A DNA stretch of 64,000 bases from a virus. Below are positions 1 through 9,106 of this stretch, one piece after another. Position numbers and translations under genes: made by a program. The first letter of the stretch is position 1. The number at the start of each line of letters is the position of its first letter. The notes below the pieces were generated by a model. It did not search any database. It was not told the DNA's origin and saw only the letters and a program-made list of their open reading frames with translations. Location of the stretch: IMG/VR virus record IMGVR_UViG_3300042309_001835, positions 1-64,000 of that record. One strand, 5' to 3'.

Positions 1-303
1 AATCAGTACAGTGGATATGCGTTACGTGTAGCTGATGTCAGCAGCGACAGCACATACGAACTGGATGGATCGCGGACGATACAACAAAACAGCAGCGGTT
101 TAACATTTCAGGACATATCGGGACATTATGACTATTTGGGCAATGGTCTCAGGGGTCAAATTCAACTGGGTTTGGATGCCCCCAGGGCTTATCAAATCAC
201 AAACATGGGAGGAGTATATAATGGTTCAGGTATTGACGAGTTGATCTATTCGGAGGTCCAGGGTGTACCAATCAGGATGACAATTGGCCAGGTAACGACA
301 TGA
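1..303 (+). CDS. virion protein, C-terminal part (5' truncated by window edge)
   Basis: An open frame enters from the left edge and ends at TGA 301-303. The 100 visible residues are rich in Gly, Ser, Asn and Tyr and end in IRMTIGQVTT. I do not recognise the family. The stop overlaps the ATG of the next gene (ATGA), so the two are translationally coupled. Its place just before a neck protein suggests a head or neck component, but that is inference. Confidence 0.7.
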   Translation, partial: NQYSGYALRVADVSSDSTYELDGSRTIQQNSSGLTFQDISGHYDYLGNGLRGQIQLGLDAPRAYQITNMGGVYNGSGIDELIYSEVQGVPIRMTIGQVTT

Positions 304-830
304 CGAAGGTCAGGATCAGATCTGGGATGAACCTGGCATCGGAGTTTGGGGATAAGTTATCGAATGAAATCAGCAAACAGTTACGGGATCAAAAGATCGA
401 TATAAAATTTGACCTGGCCATTGGTTTCAGATTAACCTATAAGGTGAATAAAGACAGTATTACCAAGATCATATCAGAAATCAACGCAAGGGCAATGGAT
501 ATTGTTGCTGGCGATATAGCGGACGCATTGAATGCTGCCATGAGCAGTGGGATATGGTCGGGTCAGGATCCTGATATTGTTGACAGTGGGGCATTGCTAA
601 GGTCATTGAGGGTGACCAGGGAGGGCAGCGACATACGCATCAGTTATTCGGAGCCATATGCGGCATTGATACATTATGGTGGATATGTAACGCCGTACGG
701 CAACAAGTCAGCGGAGCGTGTGTATATACCGGGGAAACCATGGGCAGAATCATTACTGTTTGGCGGCGGACCAATCGCGCAATATGACTATTCGGCTGCG
801 TATAAAAAAGCACTAGCGAGCATGAATTAA
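300..830 (+). CDS. HK97 gp10-like neck / head-tail joining protein
   Basis: A 176-residue protein. The middle and C-terminal part carries the layout seen in HK97 gp10-like and minor tail/neck proteins: VDSGALLRSLRV, then a short beta stretch, then YAALIHYGG and a basic, aromatic C-terminus. These proteins sit at the head-tail junction or complete the tail. The N-terminal half is helical and charged. It is coupled to the upstream gene by ATGA and precedes the tail chaperone, which is the usual place for neck genes in siphoviruses. Confidence 0.6.
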   Translation: MTKVRIRSGMNLASEFGDKLSNEISKQLRDQKIDIKFDLAIGFRLTYKVNKDSITKIISEINARAMDIVAGDIADALNAAMSSGIWSGQDPDIVDSGALLRSLRVTREGSDIRISYSEPYAALIHYGGYVTPYGNKSAERVYIPGKPWAESLLFGGGPIAQYDYSAAYKKALASMN

Positions 831-852
831 CGAGCATCTGTGGGTAAATGGG

Positions 853-866
853 TATACTGTACAGTA
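853..866 (+). promoter_or_regulatory. TATACT -10-like box overlapping a 12-bp palindrome
   Basis: TATACT at 853-858 is followed by the perfect palindrome TACTGTACAGTA (855-866), about 55 bp before the chaperone gene. The overlap suggests a promoter with an operator. No good -35 box was found. Confidence 0.3.
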
Positions 867-919
867 CCACCAGGCAGGACATCCAAAGTGCTGTCTGACA
901 TCAGATCAAAGGTTTAGAT

Positions 920-1522
920 ATGAGCAAGTTACCTTTTGTTGTTGAGCCACGGTTGGCACCACGCATCGAACGTATTGGCTCCGAGGATTCTGGTATCATC
1001 GAGATTGAGCGCAGGGGATATTTAACGAGTGGTGAAAAGAATTTTGTACAACAAATTGCGCAACAAGATACGGGCACGATGCGTTTGATTGAGCTTGCTC
1101 GATTGATTTCCAGGGAATACGACTTGGATTTGGAGTTGGCGTATGATTTATTGATAGCATCAATCACGAATCAGGTGCGAGAAGGTGTACGGGAAACGGA
1201 AATCATTGGTAACATTACGAAAGATTACAGCACCCAGGTACAGGATGTAATCAAAGAGATTGCAATTTCAAAATCAAGGGAAGAATTGGTGATGGCGGCG
1301 TGTCTGATCACGCATCGTGTCAACCGTGATTTTGAAACAGCAGACATCATGGAGGTGCATCCTGATATTATCAGCGCACTGGCGGAATTATACCGTGAAG
1401 AAGAAATGAAATCAATTACACGGTTACTGGGTAATTCCGAGGATGCTGCTGACAAGAAAGCTGATGAGGCAGTTAATATCGAGAAGATCGAAAAAAAGCG
1501 CAAGGTGACCCGAGCGAACTGA
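920..1522 (+). CDS. tail assembly chaperone, G-like product
   Basis: A 200-residue, mostly alpha-helical acidic protein ending in a very basic tail. Its final codons contain the slippery run A AAA AAG (1492-1498) in the zero frame. The reading frame one base back is open through the site and continues to 2136. This is the classic G/GT organisation of siphovirus tail chaperones, which keep the tape measure soluble and recruit tail tube protein. The sequence itself does not match a family I can name. Assignment therefore rests on the frameshift architecture and the tail context. Confidence 0.7.
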   Translation: MSKLPFVVEPRLAPRIERIGSEDSGIIEIERRGYLTSGEKNFVQQIAQQDTGTMRLIELARLISREYDLDLELAYDLLIASITNQVREGVRETEIIGNITKDYSTQVQDVIKEIAISKSREELVMAACLITHRVNRDFETADIMEVHPDIISALAELYREEEMKSITRLLGNSEDAADKKADEAVNIEKIEKKRKVTRAN

Positions 1523-2136
1523 TACCATTCCAGGAATATTACTGGACACTGAAGTATTCGTTTCCGGGCGACCCTGAGTTCAGTGTAAACAACTATTGGT
1601 TATTACCGTATGAGTACATCATAGGAGCCGTCAGGGCTGTAAATGAGATACGGTTCCAAAGGTTACATGAATACGAAAGGCCGTTTGCGATGTTAGCAGC
1701 ACAGCAAGCGGAAATGAATCGCGATGCAAAGAAAAGGCGCAAACCGTTCGATTTGAATGATTTTTACTTATATGTAGACAGCAATACATCAGACATGCCA
1801 GATGGTATCTATGGTGCTGCGGCAAAACGGTTAATTGAACTGGGCAAATACCCGAGTTGGGCGTTGTTTGTGTACAACGACTTGAAAGTAAATGCAAAGA
1901 ACTGTAAGGCACCAAGTGACGATGATCTAGTGCTGATGAATGACACAGCAGTCATACTAGCGCCCAAGGTTATCGATGGTACGTGTCACGGGATGTTGTT
2001 GGCGCTACGTGATGCGAGCAATCGTATCCTGGAGTTTTCTGATATCACGGGTGAAAACACTATGATACTGAGGATGCCATCCATCGAAGGCCAGGTCACG
2101 GCAAACGAGGACGCGCAACTCAGGATAATAGCCTAG
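1477..2136 (+). CDS. tail assembly chaperone, T extension made by -1 frameshift
   Basis: The frame opens after a TAA at 1474 and has no good start upstream of ATG 1690, yet the residues directly after the slippery site (LIPFQEYYWTLKYSF, then PYEYIIGAVRAVNEI) look like real protein. The part before ATG 1690 is protein-like and would be lost if 1690 were the start. It is best read as the T domain of a G-T fusion that binds the tape measure. The stop directly abuts the convergent HNH gene. Confidence 0.65.
   Translation, partial: YREDRKKAQGDPSELIPFQEYYWTLKYSFPGDPEFSVNNYWLLPYEYIIGAVRAVNEIRFQRLHEYERPFAMLAAQQAEMNRDAKKRRKPFDLNDFYLYVDSNTSDMPDGIYGAAAKRLIELGKYPSWALFVYNDLKVNAKNCKAPSDDDLVLMNDTAVILAPKVIDGTCHGMLLALRDASNRILEFSDITGENTMILRMPSIEGQVTANEDAQLRIIA
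1492..1498 (+). promoter_or_regulatory. programmed -1 ribosomal frameshift site (A AAA AAG)
   Basis: Zero-frame codons read GAA AAA AAG (1490-1498), so the heptamer is A_AAA_AAG, the same efficient slippery sequence used by E. coli dnaX. Slippage moves ribosomes from the frame of the 920 gene into a frame open from 1477 to 2136. The fusion would be about 405 residues (193 before the slip and 212 after). Confidence 0.75.
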
Positions 2137-2538
2137 TTAAGCTGCGTCTTTTTCTGGTGCCATTTGTGGTGACCAGTTACCATTAAGCCACTGTCCAATG
2201 CGCCATTCAGCGATTGGGCTGTAGAATGATTGCTGGCGGTACCACGTTTTCCAATCCTGGGAGGCCTTTGAGTGATTACAGGATACGCAAGCTGGTGTTA
2301 TGTTATTGGTGCGATCTGGACCACCTCTGGATTTCGGCCTGATGTGATCTATTGTCAGACTCAGGTCGTCTATTGGCGGTTTGCCGCAATAAGCGCAACG
2401 ATAGTTCCAGGCCCTTTTGATTGATTCTATCCATTGTTTGCGTGCCTCTTTGCGTGTTAAAGCAGACATGTTCGACAAATAATCAGATGGGTACTGGTAC
2501 AATGGCAAATCAACGATGCCATCTAGCCGTCCATTCAT
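2137..2538 (-). CDS. HNH endonuclease
   Basis: A 133-residue protein with a complete HNH/His-Me finger core: YRCAYCG, then LTIDHIRPKSRGG, then NNITPACVSCNHSKA. These give two CxxC zinc-binding pairs, the catalytic DH and the final N. It is on the minus strand inside a plus-strand tail operon, with its stop immediately after the chaperone stop. This is typical of a free-standing homing-type endonuclease. The target site cannot be told from sequence. Confidence 0.85.
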   Translation of the reverse strand: MNGRLDGIVDLPLYQYPSDYLSNMSALTRKEARKQWIESIKRAWNYRCAYCGKPPIDDLSLTIDHIRPKSRGGPDRTNNITPACVSCNHSKASQDWKTWYRQQSFYSPIAEWRIGQWLNGNWSPQMAPEKDAA

Positions 2539-2671
2539 TTGTGTTACTTGTCCGTGAAATACTTATCCGTTAATTGCAATACTGTATGGCAAGTGTCGAT
2601 ATAGCGGACCAAGTGAAGCTCTAGGTTGGCCATGGCTTGGTATTCGACTGTTGATATATGATTCCTAGCGA

Positions 2672-2935
2672 TCAGTCGCCTGCAGGCCGATTACTGTTTA
2701 TTTTTGCCTGTTTTTCCTGTAATCTTTTTGCTAATTTTTCTCGTCTGAAATTTATCAATTGTGCCTGTTTTTCTAGCTCGGCGGACTGCTCTCGTGTCAC
2801 TTCTACGACTTTAATAGAACCGTAATCTGCGACAATTGTGCCAACATCTAAATTGGTGCTATATTCTGCGGCGGCGGGGGAACTCAGTGGATCGGGGCAA
2901 GAAATTACCGGTTCCAGGTCAGCGGGAGTATCCAT
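2672..2935 (-). CDS. hypothetical protein, lysine-rich helical C-terminus
   Basis: An 87-residue protein. The N-terminal half is acidic and Ser/Pro-rich; the C-terminal half is a charged helix (REQSAELEKQAQLINFR then KLAKRLQEKQAK) likely to form a coiled coil. It lies just upstream of and opposite to the HNH gene, so the two may have arrived together. No family recognised. Confidence 0.5.
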   Translation of the reverse strand: MDTPADLEPVISCPDPLSSPAAAEYSTNLDVGTIVADYGSIKVVEVTREQSAELEKQAQLINFRREKLAKRLQEKQAKINSNRPAGD

Positions 2936-3013
2936 AAGTTAATAGCAACACAATAGTTAACCAATAATCCACTGCAGAACAGGAAACATAGAGCATCCCG
3001 ATAGGCATATGCA

Positions 3014-3466
3014 GTGACGCAACAACTGGTAACATCACCAGAGGTGATATACGACACCTTGACTGGTGACAGTACTTTTATGAGTTATGTTGGAAGTTAT
3101 GTGTTCACAAATAGCAACACAACTCTTGACTCCATCAGTATTTTAAGCCCCGGCCAGGACTTGCCACGCCTGAAATCAGTCAACGGCATGGAAGTAGTCA
3201 TACATGACGTCGGCCCAATCAATCGAATTGACTATATAAGTGACGCATCAAGCAGTCTGGTTACATGGAAGTGCTATTTAATAGCATGGGAAGGAGCAAC
3301 TGGCGGCACACTGATGGCAGCAATGCGCCGCATGATTGAACTATTCAGTGGTGCGCGATCAATTGAAATTACGCCAGCCAGTATTGACGCAGTTGGATCG
3401 GAATTAAGAGCATTAACACAAATTTTGGTTACTATTCCTGAGAATTCTATTGTGATTCCACAATAG
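3014..3466 (+). CDS. tail terminator / tail completion protein candidate
   Basis: A 150-residue protein starting at GTG 3014; ATG 3009 runs straight into a stop. The alternation of strands and two helices (GGTLMAAMRRMIELF) and the position before the tail tube gene resemble gpU/gp17-like tail terminators, which cap the tube and join it to the head. There is no diagnostic motif, so this is a context-led guess. Confidence 0.45.
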   Translation: MTQQLVTSPEVIYDTLTGDSTFMSYVGSYVFTNSNTTLDSISILSPGQDLPRLKSVNGMEVVIHDVGPINRIDYISDASSSLVTWKCYLIAWEGATGGTLMAAMRRMIELFSGARSIEITPASIDAVGSELRALTQILVTIPENSIVIPQ

Positions 3467-3549
3467 TACACCACTTAGTATTCCAAAATCAACAATTAAC
3501 CATGTAATCGCCAGTAATCAAGCATATTTTGGAACTCTAGGGTAACGGG

Positions 3550-4215
3550 GTGGTACTGCCCCGGATTGTCCCTTCGCCCCGGATGATCTCCGGCAGGACC
3601 CTCTTGGCTAATTATAGTGCAGCTTTTGGGTACGACGTGTACATGGTACCCCTGGCCCTTTCTTCTGTTGACACGGCTTTCACTGGCGTTACTGCCGGCA
3701 TTGATGCTAGCGGTGGTTTCATCGATCTTGGCACCAGCAATGCCAATGTCCTGGCAGCCAACAGTACCGTCGCTTATTCTGACGGTATCTTCACCGTTGA
3801 AGGCAGTGCATTCGCCATGGATGGCACTGATGAAATCGTGCGTCTGTATGGCCTGACCAATGCCAGCCTGGAGACTGATACGAACTCCGAGGATATCGTT
3901 ACTTACGACTCTGAGACCAAAGGTTTCAACGTCAGTATCGCTACTTCCAAGACCTGGAGCGTTTCGCTGTCTGGCGTGGCCGACTTCAAGGACGCTGGCT
4001 ACCAGATCCTGCGTCTGACGGAACAGAATACGGTGGCAGACGGCCTGCGTGTGAAGTTCGTGCGTCGTGGCCCCACAGGCACCGAAGAGACGGTGTATGG
4101 CTATGGCACCCTCCAGGGTTACACGGAAGCGATTGAAGCCGGTTCTATCGTGTCCTGGGAAGCAACCGTGCAGGGTTACGGCCCTTATCGCATCGACATC
4201 GATGCCAATGCGTGA
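3550..4215 (+). CDS. major tail (tube) protein
   Basis: About 221 residues from GTG 3550; ATG 3583 is an alternative start. The protein is nearly all beta, with the KTWSVSLSGVADF and GYQILRLTEQN segments typical of siphovirus tail tube subunits, and codon use is more GC-rich than its neighbours, as in highly expressed virion genes. A strong terminator follows at 4246. Position just before the tape measure supports the call. Confidence 0.7.
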   Translation: MVLPRIVPSPRMISGRTLLANYSAAFGYDVYMVPLALSSVDTAFTGVTAGIDASGGFIDLGTSNANVLAANSTVAYSDGIFTVEGSAFAMDGTDEIVRLYGLTNASLETDTNSEDIVTYDSETKGFNVSIATSKTWSVSLSGVADFKDAGYQILRLTEQNTVADGLRVKFVRRGPTGTEETVYGYGTLQGYTEAIEAGSIVSWEATVQGYGPYRIDIDANA

Positions 4216-4245
4216 TATGCAGGCCTGAAGTCAGTCTGTCTAATG

Positions 4246-4269
4246 GCCCTCCTAACGGGGGGCTTTTTA
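4246..4269 (+). terminator. rho-independent terminator after tail tube gene
   Basis: GCCCTCC (4246-4252), loop TAAC, GGGGGGC (4257-4263), then five T. A seven-pair GC stem with one G-U pair on the plus strand. Confidence 0.8.
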
Positions 4270-4336
4270 TTGGTAAAATATCAGTTTATTTTGGTTTGAT
4301 ATCGGCACTATAAAACATAGGATTGTATAACCGCTG

Positions 4337-7300
4337 ATGGCTGCCAACGATTCCATAGTCCTTGGCATAAAGACAGAGGATCGTGGTGCAGCGGCTGGGC
4401 TTATCCAGGCACTGGAAAAGGCGGGTCCAGAAGCGCGTGACGCATTACTTAATGCGCTTGGTGACAAGGCGGGTAAAAAGGCTAGTCTTCAATTAGTAAT
4501 CAAACCAGCCTTTGAAGGAGAGGACTTAGATAAGGTATTCAAGGGTTGGAATTATTCCCTTCAGGAAACTGGTTCATTACAAGACGAGCTAGCGAAGAAA
4601 GCGGAGCGCCTTCAAGGCATAGAGAAGGGCAGCCTGACAAATCTCAGGGCGCTGGTAAACACATACAAACAGCAGCGAGACGCCCTATCGCCAACGTTAA
4701 CTGCCACTGACGGCCTTGGCCGAAGGGTAAACGTTGTAAACCAAGAGTGGGCGAATGCGAATGCCAAAGTAGAGAAATTCAGCCGCTTATTGAACATAGC
4801 TGGAGCGTCTAATTTCTGGGATCGCATTAAAGCGGAGCTGAATCTGGGCCCACTACTGGCGGCCGGTCGTGCGGTAAGTGACCTGGTCAATACGTTCCAA
4901 AGTTTGTCTATTATATTCGGACAAGTACAGGGCGTATTTAATACTTTTATTGATTCCCTGGGCAGGATACAGCAAGTTGACCTATTGTTCAGAAGTATTG
5001 GTCAAGGACCAGCGGATGTTGCCACTGTTTTCAGCGATTCAACCAAGATTGCCCTGACATATGGCACCAGTCTTAATGTAATCCGAGAGGGCTTTGCCCA
5101 ATTAACACCAGCCGTTGTTGCCGCCGGTGGCAATATCAACGATGTGTCTGGCATTGTGGCTGCTTTGTCAAGCAGATTTGCTGTTTTTGGACTTGGCGCT
5201 GACAAAACACAGCGCATAATGAATGGCGTCATCCAGGCCTTTGGTAAAGGCAAGCTGATGGCTGAAGAATTAAACCAGCAAATAGCAGAAGCCGACCCTG
5301 CGTTTCGTATTGACCTGGTAAATGCCTTAAACAAGCTAGATCCTAAGCTGAAATTAACCACAGCCGGCTTAGGCGAAATGGTGAAGAATGGGGAATTAAC
5401 AAACGATGTGCTGCTTAAGGTGTTGCCTGCGATGGGGAAAACCTCGTCAACTTTTGGCGCCCTGGGCAAAAGTGCGCTTAGTGCGTCTGTTGCATTGCTC
5501 AGGAATGCAGTAACAGTTGAACAGGTCAAGAATCAAATCGCTACACTGAATCAGTTAAACCTGGAGAGTTTAGCCAATCTGTTTAAGCCGTTACTGGGCT
5601 CATTTCTGGCTATTCAAGCCGCCGTAACAGATTTTACTACCGACATATTAAAGCTAGAGGTGACCAGGACTCTGATAGAGATATTTAACAACCTGGCTAT
5701 TGTTATTGCCGCCACAACTGTAGCCATCACGAAGCTGATAACAATTGTTGGAGCCGTCCTTAACCCATTCTTTGGTTTAATAAATGCTGTAGATGGCTTA
5801 CTTGGCGGGCTGATCGGCCTCAGGCCCATTGTGACTCTTATTGGCGTCATTATCGCCGCAAATCTCACTAGAACACTGCTCACTGCTGCCCTTAGCTTCA
5901 AGGCCGTTTCTCAGGCGACTCTATTGTTCGGCAATGTACTGAAATCGACCGCTATTGGCAGCGTAGCTGGCTTCAGGACTGCTATACTTGGTCTGACGAC
6001 TATACTTAATGGCAACTTCCTTGATGGCCTTAAGGGATTCGCCAATGGCATCGGCGGATTCAATTTCCAGCTTGGAAAGACGAAGGGTGCAGCCGGTGCG
6101 GCGAAGGGTGCAACCAGTGAATTTTCTAACATACTGGGCCTTTTGCCGGGGGCATACGCTGATGCTGTTATCGCCCAGGAAGCGTTTAATAATGGCAGCG
6201 ACAAACAAAAGAATAACCTAGACAAGCAGGGCAAAGCTGCAGGTGGCGCGACGAAGGCTACACAGGGAATAGCCACCGCTACTGGCGACGCCGCGGTTGC
6301 TGCTGGAGGCGCTGCTAGCCTTTTTGGCCTAAGCGCCACTGCCCTGGCCGCATTGGCCGTTACTGCCGCTGTCTCAGTTGCTGCATGGAGTGTATACGAA
6401 AAAAGCCTGAAGAGCGCCTGGGAGACGGGTGAAACACTGAAGGCAGGGCTAAAGTCCATAAAACAAGAGCTGGAAAACCAAAAAACCGCACTAGCCAGCA
6501 CCGCAGACGGTACGGACACTTTTGCGAAGGAACTGAAAACAGCCAAGGGTGAAGTAAACAGCATAAAAGCCGGCCTTTTGGCCATTGCTAAATTTGTATT
6601 TCCTGTTTTTACGGTATTTGTAAAAAGCGATGTCGACACCGTAGCTGACATAGCGAATAACCTTGGTGAGGTAAAGACTGTACTAAAGGAAGTAGATATT
6701 GAAACAAACAAAGTAACGACGGATCTGAAAAAGTATAATTCCGAGACCGCCAGCGAAAAAACTACGGCACTACTAAAGGCCAGGGTGACGGCTCAACTGC
6801 AATCATATGATCTTATCATTCAAAAGCTGGGCCAAGTCAGGCAGGAAAAGTTAAAGGAGGCCAAATCTACTGGTGGAGGAGTTAGTCAACAAGAAGCCAA
6901 AGCGTTAAATCAATTAAGCAAAACGCTGGACGAGGCCAAGGCCAAGAGAGAAGCGCTGAGAAAAGAAGCCGAAAGCAAGGGTATAAATATAACGGTAAAT
7001 GACACCGAATTGAAAATAGGCACTCAAAGTCTTGCGTTGCTACAAGAACGAATCAAGACCTTGAAGGCAACAAAAGCAGAGGCAACGATTGGAACAAAGG
7101 GCTACAAGGAGGCCGAGGCACAAATTAAAAGCCTGGAAGGCCTGCTGAAGCTACTTGAATCAGACCCAACCGAAGTCCGAATAAAAGTCAATTACGACAT
7201 AAGTAAAGGGCAACTGGAATCTGCCGTAAGTCAAGCGCAGGCATTGGTTGAGCAATTCAAAGCTCGCCAGGATTTAATAGAATCAGGATATGACATTATA

Positions 7301-9106
7301 AAGGCTGAGATTGGAGCACGAATTACCGCCGCCAAGGATGAGCTAGATGTATTGAAGGACCGAAAGGCCTCCTCAGGCGCAATAAAAGCAAAAGAAGAAG
7401 AAATTGAAGCACTTAAGAAACAGGCAGATAATGTTGAACGTGCGGGGTTAGTCAACAGGCTGAACAGTCTTGGTCAAGCGCAAAAACTAGAGCAAGAAGT
7501 ACTGCGGTTAAAGCAACAGCAAGCCGCGCTAGATATTCAAAACAAAGTCCGCGAAGCAAATATTAAGTTAAATGAAGCTCAGCAGGTAATCAATCAAGCG
7601 GAAGCTGAGCGCAATAAAGCCGTCAGCAGGGGTGTTTCGGGTGAAGCGCTTCAAGGTTATCAGCGTAATGTTGATTTAGCAAGAGAAAACTATGGCCTTC
7701 AGCTTGATATATTGAACGCCGAAAAATCAAGGCTGAATTCATTACGGCAAACGCAATCAATAGAAACTGAAACACTGGGGATAAAGCAAAAGACCGAGGA
7801 AGTTACCTTGAGATCCAAGGTAGCACAACTTGACACAGCTAAAGCAACAGCTCAAACCGCAGTAGCGACGGGATTGATAAGTAATGCCACCCAGGCAGTA
7901 TCCAGTGGTTTCATTCAAGTCGGCGATCAGGTAAAGCAACTCCCTGCCTCGGTTCAGGCTGCTAGCTCCAGCATTCAGGCAAGCGCCGCCACCGCTACTG
8001 CCGCTGTGCTGGGCTCTGCGGAAGCCTATAGCAGGGTTTCGGCCGGCGCGAATGCAGCGACCAGTGCTACTGCCGCCTTAGCCGGCAACATCGTATCATC
8101 CAGCGACAGCGCAAGAAGCAGCGTTGGTCAACTGGGAGACGAGATTGGCGGGGTTGCTGGGGAAGCCGCTAGAGCTTCTTCTGGGTTCAGTGGTATCAGC
8201 AGTGCCGCCCAGGCTATTAACACTCAGCGTTTGGCTGAACTAAAAGCCACTCTTTCGGACTCCAAGGAAGAAGCATCTAATGTTGCTGCAGAGCTTGCAA
8301 ATACTGGTTCAGTCGGCGGCGCCCTGGCTTCGTCTATTCAGCCCTTTACTAACAGCATAAGCGCCACCAAGGATGCCACGAACACCCTGTCCGATTCAAT
8401 ATCCAAACTACCAACAGATGCTGCGGCCGGTCTTTCTGACTCGTTCGAGGGAGCAGCAATCAGTGCGGGCCTAATAGCTAGTGCTGATATTGGTGGATCC
8501 GTTGGTGCAGCAACAAGAAACAGTGGCGCATTCAGAGACAGCATGTTAGGGGCCGAGGGGGCTGTCGATGGTATCAGATCAAAGTTACTAGAGCTTGATG
8601 GCTTAACAGTTAATGTCAAAGTTGGCGTTGAGGGTGGAGTGCCCGCAAGATGGGCTGGCGGTCCGGTATCGGCTGGGACAATGTATCGAGTAAACGAACT
8701 AGGGAAAGAATCGTTCCTGTCTGCTGGCGGCAGGTTGTCTGTTATCAACCGACCGGAAAACAGCACATGGAGACCGCCTACCTCTGGTACGATCATACCG
8801 GCACACCTGACTGCTGCGCTTGACATCCCACGAGGTGGAATCAAGCTGCCATCTGGCGCTTCTTCTCGTCTGCACAGGGCGTCTCGTGCCACCGGCGGCA
8901 GTCGTAATGTCTCCGATGCTGTCAAGGCAATTGCTGTGAATATGGACACTGGTTACTTGGCACGGTCCCAGGCGACTCAGGCGCAGCAATTAGGCAAGTT
9001 AACCATGGCCATAAACGAATTAACAAGAAAGAACTGGAACGTTGATGTAAAAGTCAGGAATACTGGTAGTACAGCTTACTTGGACGCCTTAAACCAGAGA
9101 CTGTAA
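4337..9106 (+). CDS. tail tape measure protein
   Basis: 1,589 residues. N-terminal part with long helices, a membrane-like hydrophobic stretch around residues 450-520 (LAIVIAATTVAI, then IVTLIGVIIAANL), a second at about 660-690 rich in Ala, then a long coiled coil (about residues 800-1160, EEEIEALKKQ-type heptads), an Ala/Ser-rich part and a basic C-terminus. This is the standard make-up of siphovirus tape measures, which set tail length and probably help DNA entry. At roughly 0.15 nm per residue the tail would be about 240 nm. The stop overlaps the next start (AATG region at 9106). Confidence 0.95.
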   Translation: MAANDSIVLGIKTEDRGAAAGLIQALEKAGPEARDALLNALGDKAGKKASLQLVIKPAFEGEDLDKVFKGWNYSLQETGSLQDELAKKAERLQGIEKGSLTNLRALVNTYKQQRDALSPTLTATDGLGRRVNVVNQEWANANAKVEKFSRLLNIAGASNFWDRIKAELNLGPLLAAGRAVSDLVNTFQSLSIIFGQVQGVFNTFIDSLGRIQQVDLLFRSIGQGPADVATVFSDSTKIALTYGTSLNVIREGFAQLTPAVVAAGGNINDVSGIVAALSSRFAVFGLGADKTQRIMNGVIQAFGKGKLMAEELNQQIAEADPAFRIDLVNALNKLDPKLKLTTAGLGEMVKNGELTNDVLLKVLPAMGKTSSTFGALGKSALSASVALLRNAVTVEQVKNQIATLNQLNLESLANLFKPLLGSFLAIQAAVTDFTTDILKLEVTRTLIEIFNNLAIVIAATTVAITKLITIVGAVLNPFFGLINAVDGLLGGLIGLRPIVTLIGVIIAANLTRTLLTAALSFKAVSQATLLFGNVLKSTAIGSVAGFRTAILGLTTILNGNFLDGLKGFANGIGGFNFQLGKTKGAAGAAKGATSEFSNILGLLPGAYADAVIAQEAFNNGSDKQKNNLDKQGKAAGGATKATQGIATATGDAAVAAGGAASLFGLSATALAALAVTAAVSVAAWSVYEKSLKSAWETGETLKAGLKSIKQELENQKTALASTADGTDTFAKELKTAKGEVNSIKAGLLAIAKFVFPVFTVFVKSDVDTVADIANNLGEVKTVLKEVDIETNKVTTDLKKYNSETASEKTTALLKARVTAQLQSYDLIIQKLGQVRQEKLKEAKSTGGGVSQQEAKALNQLSKTLDEAKAKREALRKEAESKGINITVNDTELKIGTQSLALLQERIKTLKATKAEATIGTKGYKEAEAQIKSLEGLLKLLESDPTEVRIKVNYDISKGQLESAVSQAQALVEQFKARQDLIESGYDIIKAEIGARITAAKDELDVLKDRKASSGAIKAKEEEIEALKKQADNVERAGLVNRLNSLGQAQKLEQEVLRLKQQQAALDIQNKVREANIKLNEAQQVINQAEAERNKAVSRGVSGEALQGYQRNVDLARENYGLQLDILNAEKSRLNSLRQTQSIETETLGIKQKTEEVTLRSKVAQLDTAKATAQTAVATGLISNATQAVSSGFIQVGDQVKQLPASVQAASSSIQASAATATAAVLGSAEAYSRVSAGANAATSATAALAGNIVSSSDSARSSVGQLGDEIGGVAGEAARASSGFSGISSAAQAINTQRLAELKATLSDSKEEASNVAAELANTGSVGGALASSIQPFTNSISATKDATNTLSDSISKLPTDAAAGLSDSFEGAAISAGLIASADIGGSVGAATRNSGAFRDSMLGAEGAVDGIRSKLLELDGLTVNVKVGVEGGVPARWAGGPVSAGTMYRVNELGKESFLSAGGRLSVINRPENSTWRPPTSGTIIPAHLTAALDIPRGGIKLPSGASSRLHRASRATGGSRNVSDAVKAIAVNMDTGYLARSQATQAQQLGKLTMAINELTRKNWNVDVKVRNTGSTAYLDALNQRL

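Noticed and set aside
5911-6711. 266-codon minus-str frame inside the tape measure gene
   Set aside because: Antisense shadow of the Ala/Thr/Lys-rich coding strand; no ribosome site and no domain.
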